A stretch of DNA of 40,399 bases from Vibrio gelatinilyticus (GTDB taxonomy: Bacteria > Pseudomonadota > Gammaproteobacteria > Enterobacterales > Vibrionaceae), in the NCBI RefSeq assembly GCF_022836845.1, contig NZ_JAJNNZ010000023.1:1-40399 (forward strand), in the 5' to 3' direction. Below the pieces are notes generated by a model. It did not search any database. It saw only the letters and a list, made by a program, of their open reading frames with translations, and was not told the DNA's origin. Position numbers and translations under genes: made by a program. The stretch's first letter is position 1. The number at the start of each line of letters is the position of its first letter. Below are positions 16,708-24,837 of this stretch, piece after piece.

Positions 16708-17727
16708 ATGCTTGTTGTACGTCCTATTAAGATGTCAGATTATGACGCTCTGCATACCTGTGCAGTAGAGTCAGGTCATGGATTCACGTCACTGCCCGTT
16801 AATCAAGAGCTGCTGACTAATCGAATTACTCATTCAGAATACAGTTTTGCAAAAGCGGACGTAACCGAACCCGGTGACGAAGGCTACCTGATGGTTGGTG
16901 TTGACTCTGAGTCGGGAGAAGTTGCGGGCACAACCGGGATTGAAGCGTCTATTGGTTGGGATGTGCCGTTTTACTCTTACCACATCAGTACTGTGGTTCA
17001 CTCATCACCAAAGCTGAACGTGAACAATGTCGTTAAGCTACTGACCTTTGGAAACAACTACACAGGGTGTAGTGAAATTTGCACCTTGTTCTTGCGTTCT
17101 GACTTTCGTCAGGGACTGAACGGCCGATTAATGTCTAAGTGTCGTTTTCTTATGATGGCTGAGCACCCTGAACGCTTTTCGAAAACGATTTTTGCCGAGA
17201 TGCGCGGTGTATCGGATCACGAAGGTAACTCACCGTTTTGGAAGTGGTTACAAGAGCACTTTTTTTCCATCGACTTTACCATGGCGGACTATCTAACGGG
17301 GATTGGGAAAAAAGGCTTTATCGCCGACCTTATGCCCAAGCTGCCGATTTACGTCAACTTGCTGAGCGAGGAAGCGCAGGCGGTGATAGGTCAAGTTCAC
17401 GACAATACACGCCCAGCATTAAAGCTTTTAGAAAATGAAGGCTTTACTTGCCGCAATTACGTCGACATTTTTGATGCGGGGCCGACAGTGGAGTGTGATT
17501 TGCGCAACATTCAAGCCGTGCGTGACTCGTTTAGAGCGCAAGTGGTGATTTCTGAACACTCTAGCTCTCAGCACTACCTGATGTCGAACACCTCATTTGA
17601 AGATTTTCGAGCTGCAGCCGTCAAAGCCGCCTTTGATGCTGAGAGTGGTAGTGTGTTGATTTCTCAAGAAGTGGCCACCGCGCTTAACCTATCTCAAGGC
17701 GACTTTGTACGTATGTTATCGCAGTAA
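16708..17727 (+). CDS. astA: Arginine N-succinyltransferase
   Basis: First step of the AST pathway: succinyl-CoA plus arginine gives N2-succinylarginine. It begins MLVVRPIKMSDYDALHTCAV, has a GNAT-like fold, and contains the family segments FYSYHISTVVHSSPKLNV, LFLRSDFRQGLNGRLMSKCRFLMMAE and EMRGVSDHEGNSPFW. Length is 339 residues. ATG 16708 is chosen because GGAGGG (16695-16700) precedes it; the longer reading from 16675 runs through an RNA hairpin. It is followed by astD about 100 bases later. Confidence 0.95.
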   Translation: MLVVRPIKMSDYDALHTCAVESGHGFTSLPVNQELLTNRITHSEYSFAKADVTEPGDEGYLMVGVDSESGEVAGTTGIEASIGWDVPFYSYHISTVVHSSPKLNVNNVVKLLTFGNNYTGCSEICTLFLRSDFRQGLNGRLMSKCRFLMMAEHPERFSKTIFAEMRGVSDHEGNSPFWKWLQEHFFSIDFTMADYLTGIGKKGFIADLMPKLPIYVNLLSEEAQAVIGQVHDNTRPALKLLENEGFTCRNYVDIFDAGPTVECDLRNIQAVRDSFRAQVVISEHSSSQHYLMSNTSFEDFRAAAVKAAFDAESGSVLISQEVATALNLSQGDFVRMLSQ

Positions 17728-17828
17728 GTACACAGGGCGTAGAGCCTGTTAAACACTCCGATTGAACACCATGGACAATGGCGACTTTAGAGTCTTTGTC
17801 CCGTTTTTCTAGCATTAAGGAATTTTAT

Positions 17829-19286
17829 ATGACTCAGTGGATTGCAGGGCAATGGCTCGCTGGTTCTGGTGAAGAATTTCACTCTCTGTCACCGTACAAC
17901 AATGAAATTGTCTGGCAAGGAAAGTCAGCGACAAACGAGCAGGTCGAAGATGCGGTTGTTGCTGCGAGGCAATCCTTACTGAGCTGGAAGTCACTGCCTT
18001 TTGCAGAGCGAGAGGCCGTGGTGCTGCGCTTTGCGGAGCAAGTGAAAGAGCACAGTGAAGAGATAGCGGTAGCCATCGCTAAAGAAACCGGTAAGCCACT
18101 ATGGGAAACCAGAACGGAAGCGGCTGCAATGGCGGGTAAAATTGCGATTTCGATCCGTGCCTATCACCAAAGAACCGGAGAGTCGCAACGTGAAGCGGCA
18201 GGCAATCAGATTGTTCTTCGCCACAAGCCATTGGGTGTGATGGCGGTATTTGGCCCTTATAACTTCCCAGGCCACCTGCCTAATGGCCACATTGTCCCCG
18301 CTTTACTCGCAGGCAATACCGTGGTTTTTAAACCCTCTGAACAGACGCCTTTGGTCGGTGAACTCGCAATGAAGCTATGGGAGCAAGCAGGTTTGCCTGC
18401 CGGGGTGATTAACCTTGTCCAGGGGGCGAAAGAGACAGGCATCGCCTTGGCGGATGCGAAAGGTATTGATGGGGTGCTCTTTACTGGTAGTGCCAATACA
18501 GGCCATATTTTGCATAAACAATTTGCCGGTCAGCCTGGAAAAATGCTCGCCCTAGAAATGGGTGGTAACAACCCAATGGTGATCTCTTCAGACTATGGTG
18601 ATGTCGATGCTGCGGTGTACACCATTCTTCAGTCAGCTTACATCAGTGCCGGGCAGCGCTGCACTTGTGCTCGTCGCTTGTATGTTCCAGCCAATGAGCA
18701 AGGCGATCAACTGATTGAAAAACTGGTCGCAGCCATTGCCAAAATTCGCGTTGACCAGCCATTTGCGGAGCCGGCACCGTTTATGGGGCCACAGATCTCA
18801 GAAGCCGCCGCCAAGCATATTCTGGATGCTCAGGCCAATTTACAGCAACTGGGGGGGGAAAGCCTAGTTTTAGCCAAACGAGGTAAGGCTGCGTTTGTCA
18901 CACCAGGCCTGATTGATGTCACAGCGATAGATCAGTTACCAGATGAAGAATATTTTGGTCCACTGCTGCAATTAGTACGTTACCAAAGTCTAGAACAAGC
19001 GGTAGAGCTCGCAAATGACACACGTTTTGGCTTGTCTGCTGGATTGATATCAAATAGTGATGAAGAGTGGCAGTACTTTGTTGATCATATTCGTGCTGGC
19101 ATTGTCAATCGTAATCGACAGCTCACTGGAGCCAGTGGTGATGCCCCATTTGGTGGTCCTGGTGCATCTGGCAACTTAAGGCCAAGTGCATTTTATGCTG
19201 CAGATTATTGTGCTTACCCGATGGCGTCAATGGAAGGAAAAGAAACCCTTTTGCCGGAAACGTTGAGCCCAGGTCTATCGCTATAA
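17829..19286 (+). CDS. astD: N-succinylglutamate 5-semialdehyde dehydrogenase
   Basis: NAD-dependent aldehyde dehydrogenase for the fourth AST step, giving N-succinylglutamate. Visible are the coenzyme segment FGPYNFPGHLPNGHIVPAL, the FTGSANTG loop, the general-base Glu in ALEMGGNNPM, and the nucleophile in SAGQRCTCARRL. Length is 485 residues from ATG 17829 (AAGGAA about 6 bases upstream). It lies between astA and the DUF1338 gene. The succinylarginine dihydrolase (astB) and succinylglutamate desuccinylase (astE) genes are not in this window. Confidence 0.95.
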   Translation: MTQWIAGQWLAGSGEEFHSLSPYNNEIVWQGKSATNEQVEDAVVAARQSLLSWKSLPFAEREAVVLRFAEQVKEHSEEIAVAIAKETGKPLWETRTEAAAMAGKIAISIRAYHQRTGESQREAAGNQIVLRHKPLGVMAVFGPYNFPGHLPNGHIVPALLAGNTVVFKPSEQTPLVGELAMKLWEQAGLPAGVINLVQGAKETGIALADAKGIDGVLFTGSANTGHILHKQFAGQPGKMLALEMGGNNPMVISSDYGDVDAAVYTILQSAYISAGQRCTCARRLYVPANEQGDQLIEKLVAAIAKIRVDQPFAEPAPFMGPQISEAAAKHILDAQANLQQLGGESLVLAKRGKAAFVTPGLIDVTAIDQLPDEEYFGPLLQLVRYQSLEQAVELANDTRFGLSAGLISNSDEEWQYFVDHIRAGIVNRNRQLTGASGDAPFGGPGASGNLRPSAFYAADYCAYPMASMEGKETLLPETLSPGLSL

Positions 19287-19312
19287 AAACGCAGACAATA
19301 AAAGGAAGAGTT

Positions 19313-20101
19313 ATGACATTGGAAAGCTTATTTGCCTCTTTATGGCAAGATTATACGGTGAGGTTGTGTCCGTCAGCAGATAAAGTGCACCGCTTGTTGA
19401 AAGAGGGTGATGAACTGATTAACGACCATATTGCGCTGCGCACGTTTAACCTGAGTCCTGTCGGTATTGAGACTCTGGCTAAACCATTTCTCGACCTTGG
19501 CTATCAGGTATGTGGTGATTACGTGTTTGAGGCCAAAAAGTTGGTCGCGATTCATCTGCAACATGCCAATGAAAAAATGCCAAAGGTATTTATCAGTGAA
19601 CTTAGAATTGAGTTGTGTTCAGCGAAGCTGCAAGAGATTGTTGAAAAACTGGTGGCACAGGTTGATAAGCAGGCTTTAAATAAAGGTGAGTTTCTTTATC
19701 GTGGCCGCCCTTGGCAAATCAGCCATGAAGACTACTTAACGCTCGCGAAAGAGAGTGAATACGCGGCATGGCTTGCGGCGCACGGTTATGGCGCTAACCA
19801 CTTTACGGTCAGTGTGAACCAGTTAAATCATTTCACTGATGTTGTCGACGTCAACAATAAATTACGTGACTCTGGCTTTGTGATTAATGAGTCCGGAGGC
19901 GAAGTAAAAGGCTCGCCGGATGTATTACTAGAGCAATCTTCGACAATGGCCGACAAGGTCATGGTGGACTTTAGTGATAGACGTGCTGAGATCCCAGGGG
20001 GGTTTTATGAGTTTGCTAAGCGCTATCCGCTCGCCAATGGTGGATTGTATCAAGGCTTTGTCGCAGCATCCGCCGACAAGATCTTTGAAAGTACTAACTA
20101 G
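19313..20101 (+). CDS. DUF1338 family protein (HglS-like putative metal dioxygenase)
   Basis: Short member (262 residues) of the DUF1338 family, whose longer relatives HglS/YdcJ act as Fe(II) 2-oxoadipate dioxygenase/decarboxylases. It keeps the HIALR motif (His39, Arg43), which resembles the metal-His and substrate-Arg pair of HglS. A second His lies in GANHFTV (His163), and a possible third ligand Glu in PGGFYEF (Glu233). ATG 19313 follows AAAGGAAGAG, 26 bases after the astD stop, so it is probably the last gene of the argD-astA-astD transcript. The substrate is not known; a 2-oxo acid linked to arginine or lysine breakdown is an inference. Confidence 0.8.
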   Translation: MTLESLFASLWQDYTVRLCPSADKVHRLLKEGDELINDHIALRTFNLSPVGIETLAKPFLDLGYQVCGDYVFEAKKLVAIHLQHANEKMPKVFISELRIELCSAKLQEIVEKLVAQVDKQALNKGEFLYRGRPWQISHEDYLTLAKESEYAAWLAAHGYGANHFTVSVNQLNHFTDVVDVNNKLRDSGFVINESGGEVKGSPDVLLEQSSTMADKVMVDFSDRRAEIPGGFYEFAKRYPLANGGLYQGFVAASADKIFESTN

Positions 20102-20158
20102 GCGATCATAATTCCTCCTCAATGTGAACGCACATTTCAGGGCGGTACAGAGAAAAGA

Positions 20159-20193
20159 AAAAAGCCACCAAGCAGTTATGCTGGTGGCTTTTT
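20159..20193. terminator. Bidirectional intrinsic terminator between DUF1338 gene and crp
   Basis: GCCACC (20164-20169) with GGTGGC (20183-20188), plus inner AGCA/TGCT around GTTA with one bulged A. A-runs lie on the left and TTTTT on the right, so it can stop transcription arriving from either converging gene. Confidence 0.88.
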
Positions 20194-20214
20194 AGTTTGA
20201 TTACACGTTATTGG

Positions 20215-20847
20215 TTAACGAGTACCGTATACAACGATGGTTTTACCGTGAGCTGATATCAAGTTTTGCTCTTCAAGCATCTTCAAGATTCGGCCTACAG
20301 TTTCACGTGAACAACCCACGATTTGACCAATTTCTTGACGAGTGATTTTGATTTGCATTCCATCTGGGTGAGTCATCGCATCAGGTTGCTTCGCCAAGTT
20401 TAGTAGCGTTTGTGCAATACGACCAGTTACGTCTAGGAAGGCTAAGTCACCCACTTTTTGGCTAGTCACTTGCAGACGGCTTGCCATTTGCGCAGAAAGG
20501 CGCATTAGGATGTCTGGGTTAACTTGGATAAGTTGACGGAATTTCTTAAATGAAATTTCAGCCACTTCACAAGGTGATTTTGCTCGTACCCATGCTGTAC
20601 GCTCTTGGTCTTCTTCAAACAGGCCTAATTCACCAATGAAGTCACCTTGGTTAAGGTAAGACAAAATCATTTCTTTGCCTTCTTCATCTTTAATTAGCAC
20701 TGCAACAGAGCCTTTAACGATGTAGTAAAGCGTTTCCGCTTTTTCGCCCGCATGAATCAGCGTGCTCTTTGAAGGGTACTTATGAATATGACAATGTGAA
20801 AGAAACCACTCTAACGTTGGGTCGGTTTGAGGTTTACCTAGAACCAT
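20215..20847 (-). CDS. crp: cAMP receptor protein (catabolite activator)
   Basis: Global transcription factor that binds cAMP and then TGTGA-N6-TCACA sites. The cyclic-nucleotide domain includes GEKAETLYYIVKGSVAV and the phosphate cassette GELGLFEEDQERTAWVR. The dimer helix precedes a C-terminal winged helix with recognition segment RQEIGQIVGCSRETVGRIL. Length is 210 residues from ATG 20847, the same as E. coli CRP. An in-frame ATG 18 codons upstream (20901) would add residues absent from the family. The stop lies near a bidirectional terminator. A candidate CRP box lies 219 bases upstream. Confidence 0.98.
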   Translation of the reverse strand: MVLGKPQTDPTLEWFLSHCHIHKYPSKSTLIHAGEKAETLYYIVKGSVAVLIKDEEGKEMILSYLNQGDFIGELGLFEEDQERTAWVRAKSPCEVAEISFKKFRQLIQVNPDILMRLSAQMASRLQVTSQKVGDLAFLDVTGRIAQTLLNLAKQPDAMTHPDGMQIKITRQEIGQIVGCSRETVGRILKMLEEQNLISAHGKTIVVYGTR

Positions 20848-21055
20848 ATTTCTTACTTCCTCTGCAGGGTATGCTTGCTGCTTTCCATATAGCAAGTTCA
20901 TGAGTTATGACTTACTAGCATAAAAGCACTTTGAAGATGCTGCAAGCGTTCTTCTAATAACTCACGCAGCGATCGTCTATTACATAGGGATAGTATCGCT
21001 TTTTGCGGTATTTTTCTTGATTTAAATCGTACCAACTGACCAATTTTCCATCGAG

Positions 21056-21077
21056 AATTGTGCTCATGATCACGGTA
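21056..21077. promoter_or_regulatory. Candidate CRP box upstream of crp
   Basis: TGTGC-TCATGA-TCACG (21059-21074) keeps 8 of 10 bases of TGTGA-N6-TCACA with correct spacing. It lies in the crp-prkB gap, where self-regulation of crp would be expected. The adjoining CACGG/CCGTG repeat (21071-21090) overlaps it. Confidence 0.45.
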
Positions 21078-21096
21078 TAAAAAAACCGTGTCAGCT

Positions 21097-21966
21097 TTAT
21101 CCGATTTTGCCCGTTTCGATCAGCTGTTGCAGTATTGGACGAACGATGAGTTCCATAGCAAAGCTCATCTTTCCTCCAGGCACTACAAGGGTGTTATGGC
21201 GGGACATAAATGAACCATCAATCATGGCTAATAGGTATGGGAAATCGACATTTTTGATCCCGCGCAAACGGATCACGACGAAACTCTCGTCTAAGCTTGG
21301 GATACCTTTTGCGTTTAACGGATTTGAAGTGTCGACGGTCGGCACGCGCTGAAAGTTGATGTGGGTGCGCGAGAACTGCGGAGTGATGAAGTTGAGATAA
21401 TCATCCATAGAGCGAACGATGGAATCCATGACCGCTTCTCTGGAATGACCCCGGTCTCGGGTATCACGCACAAATTTTTGGATCCACTCTAAGTTTACAA
21501 TAGGGACCAAGCCTATCAGCAGGTCAACATGTTGAGCGGCATTGATATCATTGTTGACCACACCACCGTGCAGCCCTTCGTAGAATAGTACATCGGAGTC
21601 TTTAGGAAGCTCTTGCCATGGAGTAAAGGTTCCCGGCATTTGATTGTAAGGCACCGCTTCGTCAAACGTGTGAAGGTAGCGACGAACTTGCCCTGTGCCA
21701 TCTACGCCGTAAGTACGAAAGAAGTTTTCAAGCGCAGGAAAGTCGTTAGCTTGCGGCCCAAAGTAGCTGATGTGTTTGCCTTGTTCTTTTGCGCGACGTA
21801 TCTCGATGTCCATTTCTGGGCGAGTAAAGCGATGGAAACTATCCCCTTCGACAAATGCGGCGCGAATATTTTCCATATTAAACATTTTGCGAAACACTTC
21901 TGAGGTGGTGGAGGTACCAGCGCCTGAAGAACCTGTAACGGCAATAATGGGGTGCTTTGCTGACAT
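21097..21966 (-). CDS. prkB: Phosphoribulokinase-like protein PrkB
   Basis: Homologue of E. coli PrkB/YhfP-region kinase, a P-loop protein of the phosphoribulokinase/uridine kinase superfamily. Its P-loop reads GSSGAGTST, with Thr where canonical loops have Lys; E. coli PrkB shares this feature. The first strand is IIAVTGSSGAG. Segments LFYEGLHGGVV and FVRDTRDRGHS follow. ATG 21966 gives 289 residues, the E. coli length, with CAGGG 7 bases upstream; an 18-codon longer reading is possible. No Calvin-cycle context exists here, so its true substrate is unknown. It lies in the conserved yheT-yheU-prkB-crp order. Confidence 0.93.
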   Translation of the reverse strand: MSAKHPIIAVTGSSGAGTSTTSEVFRKMFNMENIRAAFVEGDSFHRFTRPEMDIEIRRAKEQGKHISYFGPQANDFPALENFFRTYGVDGTGQVRRYLHTFDEAVPYNQMPGTFTPWQELPKDSDVLFYEGLHGGVVNNDINAAQHVDLLIGLVPIVNLEWIQKFVRDTRDRGHSREAVMDSIVRSMDDYLNFITPQFSRTHINFQRVPTVDTSNPLNAKGIPSLDESFVVIRLRGIKNVDFPYLLAMIDGSFMSRHNTLVVPGGKMSFAMELIVRPILQQLIETGKIG

Positions 21967-22082
21967 GACTAACCCTGTCTTTATTGTTGTTCGTCTGAAA
22001 CTCATCTCTGGCTCAGACATTATTGAGACCCAAGAGGTCTACTATATACTCTATTAGATTATGAACGAATGTCTCAGTTCAC

Positions 22083-22295
22083 TTAAAGCTGACGTCTTAG
22101 CTGTATGTCGACCGTTTCATGAAGTTCTGAGAATACGATCACAGCGTCACCAGATCTGAGTTGATGGCGTACTTGGTCGACTTTTTCGCTCAGCGACAAT
22201 TCTGACTCGCCGTAGTCTGTCCCTTCCCTCAATACGAATTCTTTAATGAGGTTTTCAAGTGTCTCTTCGGCGATTTGCTGCCAGGGAATGATCAT
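22083..22295 (-). CDS. yheU: YheU family protein (UPF0270)
   Basis: Small 70-residue conserved protein of unknown function. It begins MIIPWQQIAEETLENLIKEF and continues FVLREGTDYGESELSLSEKV, both typical of UPF0270. It overlaps the yheT stop by 4 bases (ATGA), so it is translationally coupled. No motif suggests an enzyme. Confidence 0.93.
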   Translation of the reverse strand: MIIPWQQIAEETLENLIKEFVLREGTDYGESELSLSEKVDQVRHQLRSGDAVIVFSELHETVDIQLRRQL

Positions 22296-23323
22296 AAATA
22301 CTTCTCCATTTTGTGATCATTAAAGTGACTATAGTAACTCGGCAATGCCTGTTCTAGCCAGAATTGTGGTTGTCGCCAACTGCCACTGATAAAACCGACA
22401 TGGCCACCGTTATTAAACAGTTGGTATTTGAGGTTGTTATTGAGTTTAAACTTTGGAATGACGGCATGAGTCATAAAAGGGTCATCTTTGGCGTGGATGA
22501 ACTGTGTCGGAATGGTAATGCGGTTGAGCTTTTGTAAACCAGAACATTGTTGATAGTAGTCATTGGCGTCTTTAAAACCATGCAAAGGGGCGGTGATAAT
22601 GTCGTCAAATTGGTATAAGCGTTGAATGGTTTTAACGTGCTGCGTAGTGAGCCCAAGGCTTTGCTCGAGCAGGTGTATCTTGTTGAGGGCGTTCTTTTTC
22701 ATCGAAGACAGTAAGTAGCGACGATAGACCTTAGAAAACCCCACCTCAATGCGATGAGCGCAAGCGCTAAGGTCGAGCGGTGCAGACACAATGGTGGCGG
22801 CATCTAGCAGGGCCTGATCCTGGAAATGGGCGAGATAGTTGGTGAGCATGTTGCCACCAAGGGAGATCCCAACGGCGATTTTGGGTCGATTGGGAAATCG
22901 CTGGTTGGTCAGTTCAAGAAACTGTCTTGCATCGTAGATTTCACCAGAATGGTAAGCTCGAGCCAACCTGTTGGGAGTTGGGCCGCAGCCTCGAAAGTGC
23001 ATTACTACCGATAACCAACCCTGTCGAGCAAAGGAATGCATCAAGCCATTGGCGTAGGGACTCTCAAACGAGCCTTCCAATCCATGAAAGAGAATGAAAA
23101 TCGGCCGTGCATCATGAGCATTAGTGCTGGCACTTATTGGATCTTCACTCCATGCCAGCTCAAGAAAATCACCATCTGGTGTCTCTAGGGTTTCCCAAAC
23201 AGGATCAAATAATGCTTGCTTACGAATAAAGCGCGGTACTAGGGTCTGCACGTGAGCGTTGCCTAGCCCAGTCGCTGCGATAAAGCGTTGATGTAGCCCT
23301 GCGTCAATATTTTGTGACTTCAT
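22292..23323 (-). CDS. yheT: YheT family alpha/beta hydrolase
   Basis: Putative esterase of the AB-hydrolase-4 family. Visible are GLGNAHVQTLVPRF near the start, the oxyanion segment LFHGLEGSFESPY, the nucleophile elbow VGISLGGNMLTNYL, and the late Asp and His of the triad in IHAKDDPFM and NGGHVGFI. Length is 343 residues. Its start overlaps the stop of the MocR gene and its stop overlaps yheU, so it sits in a coupled three-gene run. In E. coli it is next to yheS; here a regulator and exporter pair lies between them. Confidence 0.93.
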   Translation of the reverse strand: MKSQNIDAGLHQRFIAATGLGNAHVQTLVPRFIRKQALFDPVWETLETPDGDFLELAWSEDPISASTNAHDARPIFILFHGLEGSFESPYANGLMHSFARQGWLSVVMHFRGCGPTPNRLARAYHSGEIYDARQFLELTNQRFPNRPKIAVGISLGGNMLTNYLAHFQDQALLDAATIVSAPLDLSACAHRIEVGFSKVYRRYLLSSMKKNALNKIHLLEQSLGLTTQHVKTIQRLYQFDDIITAPLHGFKDANDYYQQCSGLQKLNRITIPTQFIHAKDDPFMTHAVIPKFKLNNNLKYQLFNNGGHVGFISGSWRQPQFWLEQALPSYYSHFNDHKMEKYL

Positions 23324-24708
23324 AACGTAAACTCGTCCACCGGATTAGAGATTATCAGCTGGTTCAATGTTCGGACCCCGCGCTCTAATTGCGCTATCGA
23401 GCTCGGTGAGCTTAAAGAGAGCCTAACGGCAGGGACAACGTGCCCGCCTGGCGGAGTAAACAACTCAGCAGATTTTACAATGATATTTTGCGCCTGCGCT
23501 GCCGCGACAAAATCACTGAGTCGCCAGTGCTCAGGTAGCCTCAACCAGACATGGAAGCAGCCCGGTTGATGGTTTATGTCCAAAGCACCGAGTTCGCTAA
23601 GAGTTGCGTTTAGACGACGGGCCATCTCTAGTCTAATGGTCGCAAGGCATCGTTCGGCATCACCATTATGTAATAGCTCGCACGCGAGCGCTGTAAGCAA
23701 AGGGCTAATCATCCAACTGTGGTTTTGCAGCGTCATGACTAACCTCGGGTATAGTGCCTGGGGCGCGTACAAATATCCCACCCTTAACCCGGGTGCTAAA
23801 TATTTGGAAAAGGCACCAAGGTGTATCACTCGCTCGCTGTCCAAATTTATCAGTGCTGGCGGGGCATTCTCAGCTAATACTCCATTGACATCATCTTCGA
23901 TCACATAGATATCGTGCTTTTTACAGATCTTCAGAATGGCTCGGCGACGTTCAAGTGACATAATCGCGGTGGTTGGATTCTGTAAGGTGGGAGTGAGATA
24001 AATAAAGCGAGTCTGATACTGACGACAGGCGGCTTCCAAAGCATCAGGAACAATCCCTTGCTCATCCATATCGACGCTTTTCAAGGTCAGTTGCTTTTGT
24101 TTGGCAAGACTTATCACACCAGGGTAGGTTAGTTTCTCAACCAGTAATGTGTCTCCAGCGCGTGCAAACGTATCTAAGACAATCTGTAGACCATGCTGTG
24201 CACCTGAACTAAACAGCATTCGCTGCGCATCCACGTTAAATCCTTTATTTTTCAACCAACGAGTTACGCGTTCTCTGTGGGCATCAATCCCAGCGGGCTT
24301 TTGATAAAGCATCAGCTGATTGAGCTGTTGAGGGCGGCTCATGAGTTGTGTCATTGCTTTTTCTAAGAACGGGCTACGGTCTAGAGTCGGTGGAATATTG
24401 TAGCCAAAATTGCACTCATTGTTGTCAGTGACTTCAGCTTCGAAGACCCAGCTGTCTTTTTGTGTGTCGGTGACATAAGTTCCCGCCCCCACTCGAGCTT
24501 CGACAAAGCCTTTTCGCTCAACTTCAGCGTATGAACGAGTGATGGTGCCTACGGTCACATCGAGCTTGTCCGCCAACCAGCGATGTGTCGGTAGCTTCTG
24601 GTTCGCCACAAGCACACCTTGCTCGATAAGATCGCAGATCTGTTTTGCGATCTGTTTGTAGATCGGAGTGGGATCCGATTTGTGTATAATGATTGTCTCG
24701 ATTGTCAT
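23320..24708 (-). CDS. MocR/GntR-type transcriptional regulator with aminotransferase-like domain
   Basis: N-terminal GntR winged helix (DPTPIYKQIAKQICDLIEQG ... LPTHRWLADKLDVTVGTITRSYAEVERKGFVEARVGAGTYV) is fused to a fold-type I aminotransferase-like domain with the PLP lysine in HLGAFSKYLAPGLRVGYLY. MocR proteins sense PLP or an amino acid. Length is 462 residues from ATG 24708, usual for the family. The frame stays open to 24798, but the longer N-terminus lacks family similarity. The start codon lies in the palindrome ATTGTCA-TGG-TGACAAT and has no good Shine-Dalgarno. It is divergent from a RhtB/LysE exporter and overlaps yheT by 4 bases. Confidence 0.9.
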   Translation of the reverse strand: MTIETIIIHKSDPTPIYKQIAKQICDLIEQGVLVANQKLPTHRWLADKLDVTVGTITRSYAEVERKGFVEARVGAGTYVTDTQKDSWVFEAEVTDNNECNFGYNIPPTLDRSPFLEKAMTQLMSRPQQLNQLMLYQKPAGIDAHRERVTRWLKNKGFNVDAQRMLFSSGAQHGLQIVLDTFARAGDTLLVEKLTYPGVISLAKQKQLTLKSVDMDEQGIVPDALEAACRQYQTRFIYLTPTLQNPTTAIMSLERRRAILKICKKHDIYVIEDDVNGVLAENAPPALINLDSERVIHLGAFSKYLAPGLRVGYLYAPQALYPRLVMTLQNHSWMISPLLTALACELLHNGDAERCLATIRLEMARRLNATLSELGALDINHQPGCFHVWLRLPEHWRLSDFVAAAQAQNIIVKSAELFTPPGGHVVPAVRLSLSSPSSIAQLERGVRTLNQLIISNPVDEFTL

Positions 24709-24717
24709 GGTGACAAT
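24701..24717. repeat. Palindrome over the MocR gene start codon
   Basis: ATTGTCATGGTGACAAT is a perfect 7-bp inverted repeat around TGG and contains the minus-strand ATG (24706-24708). It may be an autoregulatory operator or an RNA hairpin that hides the start. Confidence 0.5.
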
Positions 24718-24785
24718 AAACCTTTTGCGTCGCAATGAATCCATTGATATGGTTATTTTGAATAACAAGTGACCAAATATCAAGT

Positions 24786-24814
24786 GTGACAGTGTCAATT
24801 GTATCGGTACAATT
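24786..24814 (+). promoter_or_regulatory. Promoter of the RhtB-type exporter with two palindromes
   Basis: GTGACA (24786-24791) and TACAAT (24808-24813) lie 16 bases apart; each matches sigma-70 consensus at 5 of 6. TGACA-G-TGTCA (24787-24797) covers the -35. AATTGTATCGGTACAATT (24797-24814), a 7-bp repeat around TCGG, covers the -10. Both are suited to binding by the divergent regulator. Confidence 0.6.
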
Positions 24815-24837
24815 CAATAAATAGAAGGAAGTGAGTC

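Noticed and set aside
20121..20136. AATGTG-AACG-CACATT palindrome after the DUF1338 stop
   Set aside because: It resembles a CRP site but lacks TGTGA-N6-TCACA spacing and lies between a stop codon and a terminator, so no target promoter is evident.
20848..20901. Longer N-terminus for CRP
   Set aside because: Residues before ATG 20847 are absent from CRP proteins, and the shorter form has exactly the family length.
21071..21090. CACGG/CCGTG repeat as terminator of prkB
   Set aside because: On the minus strand the T-run is inside the loop and none follows the stem.
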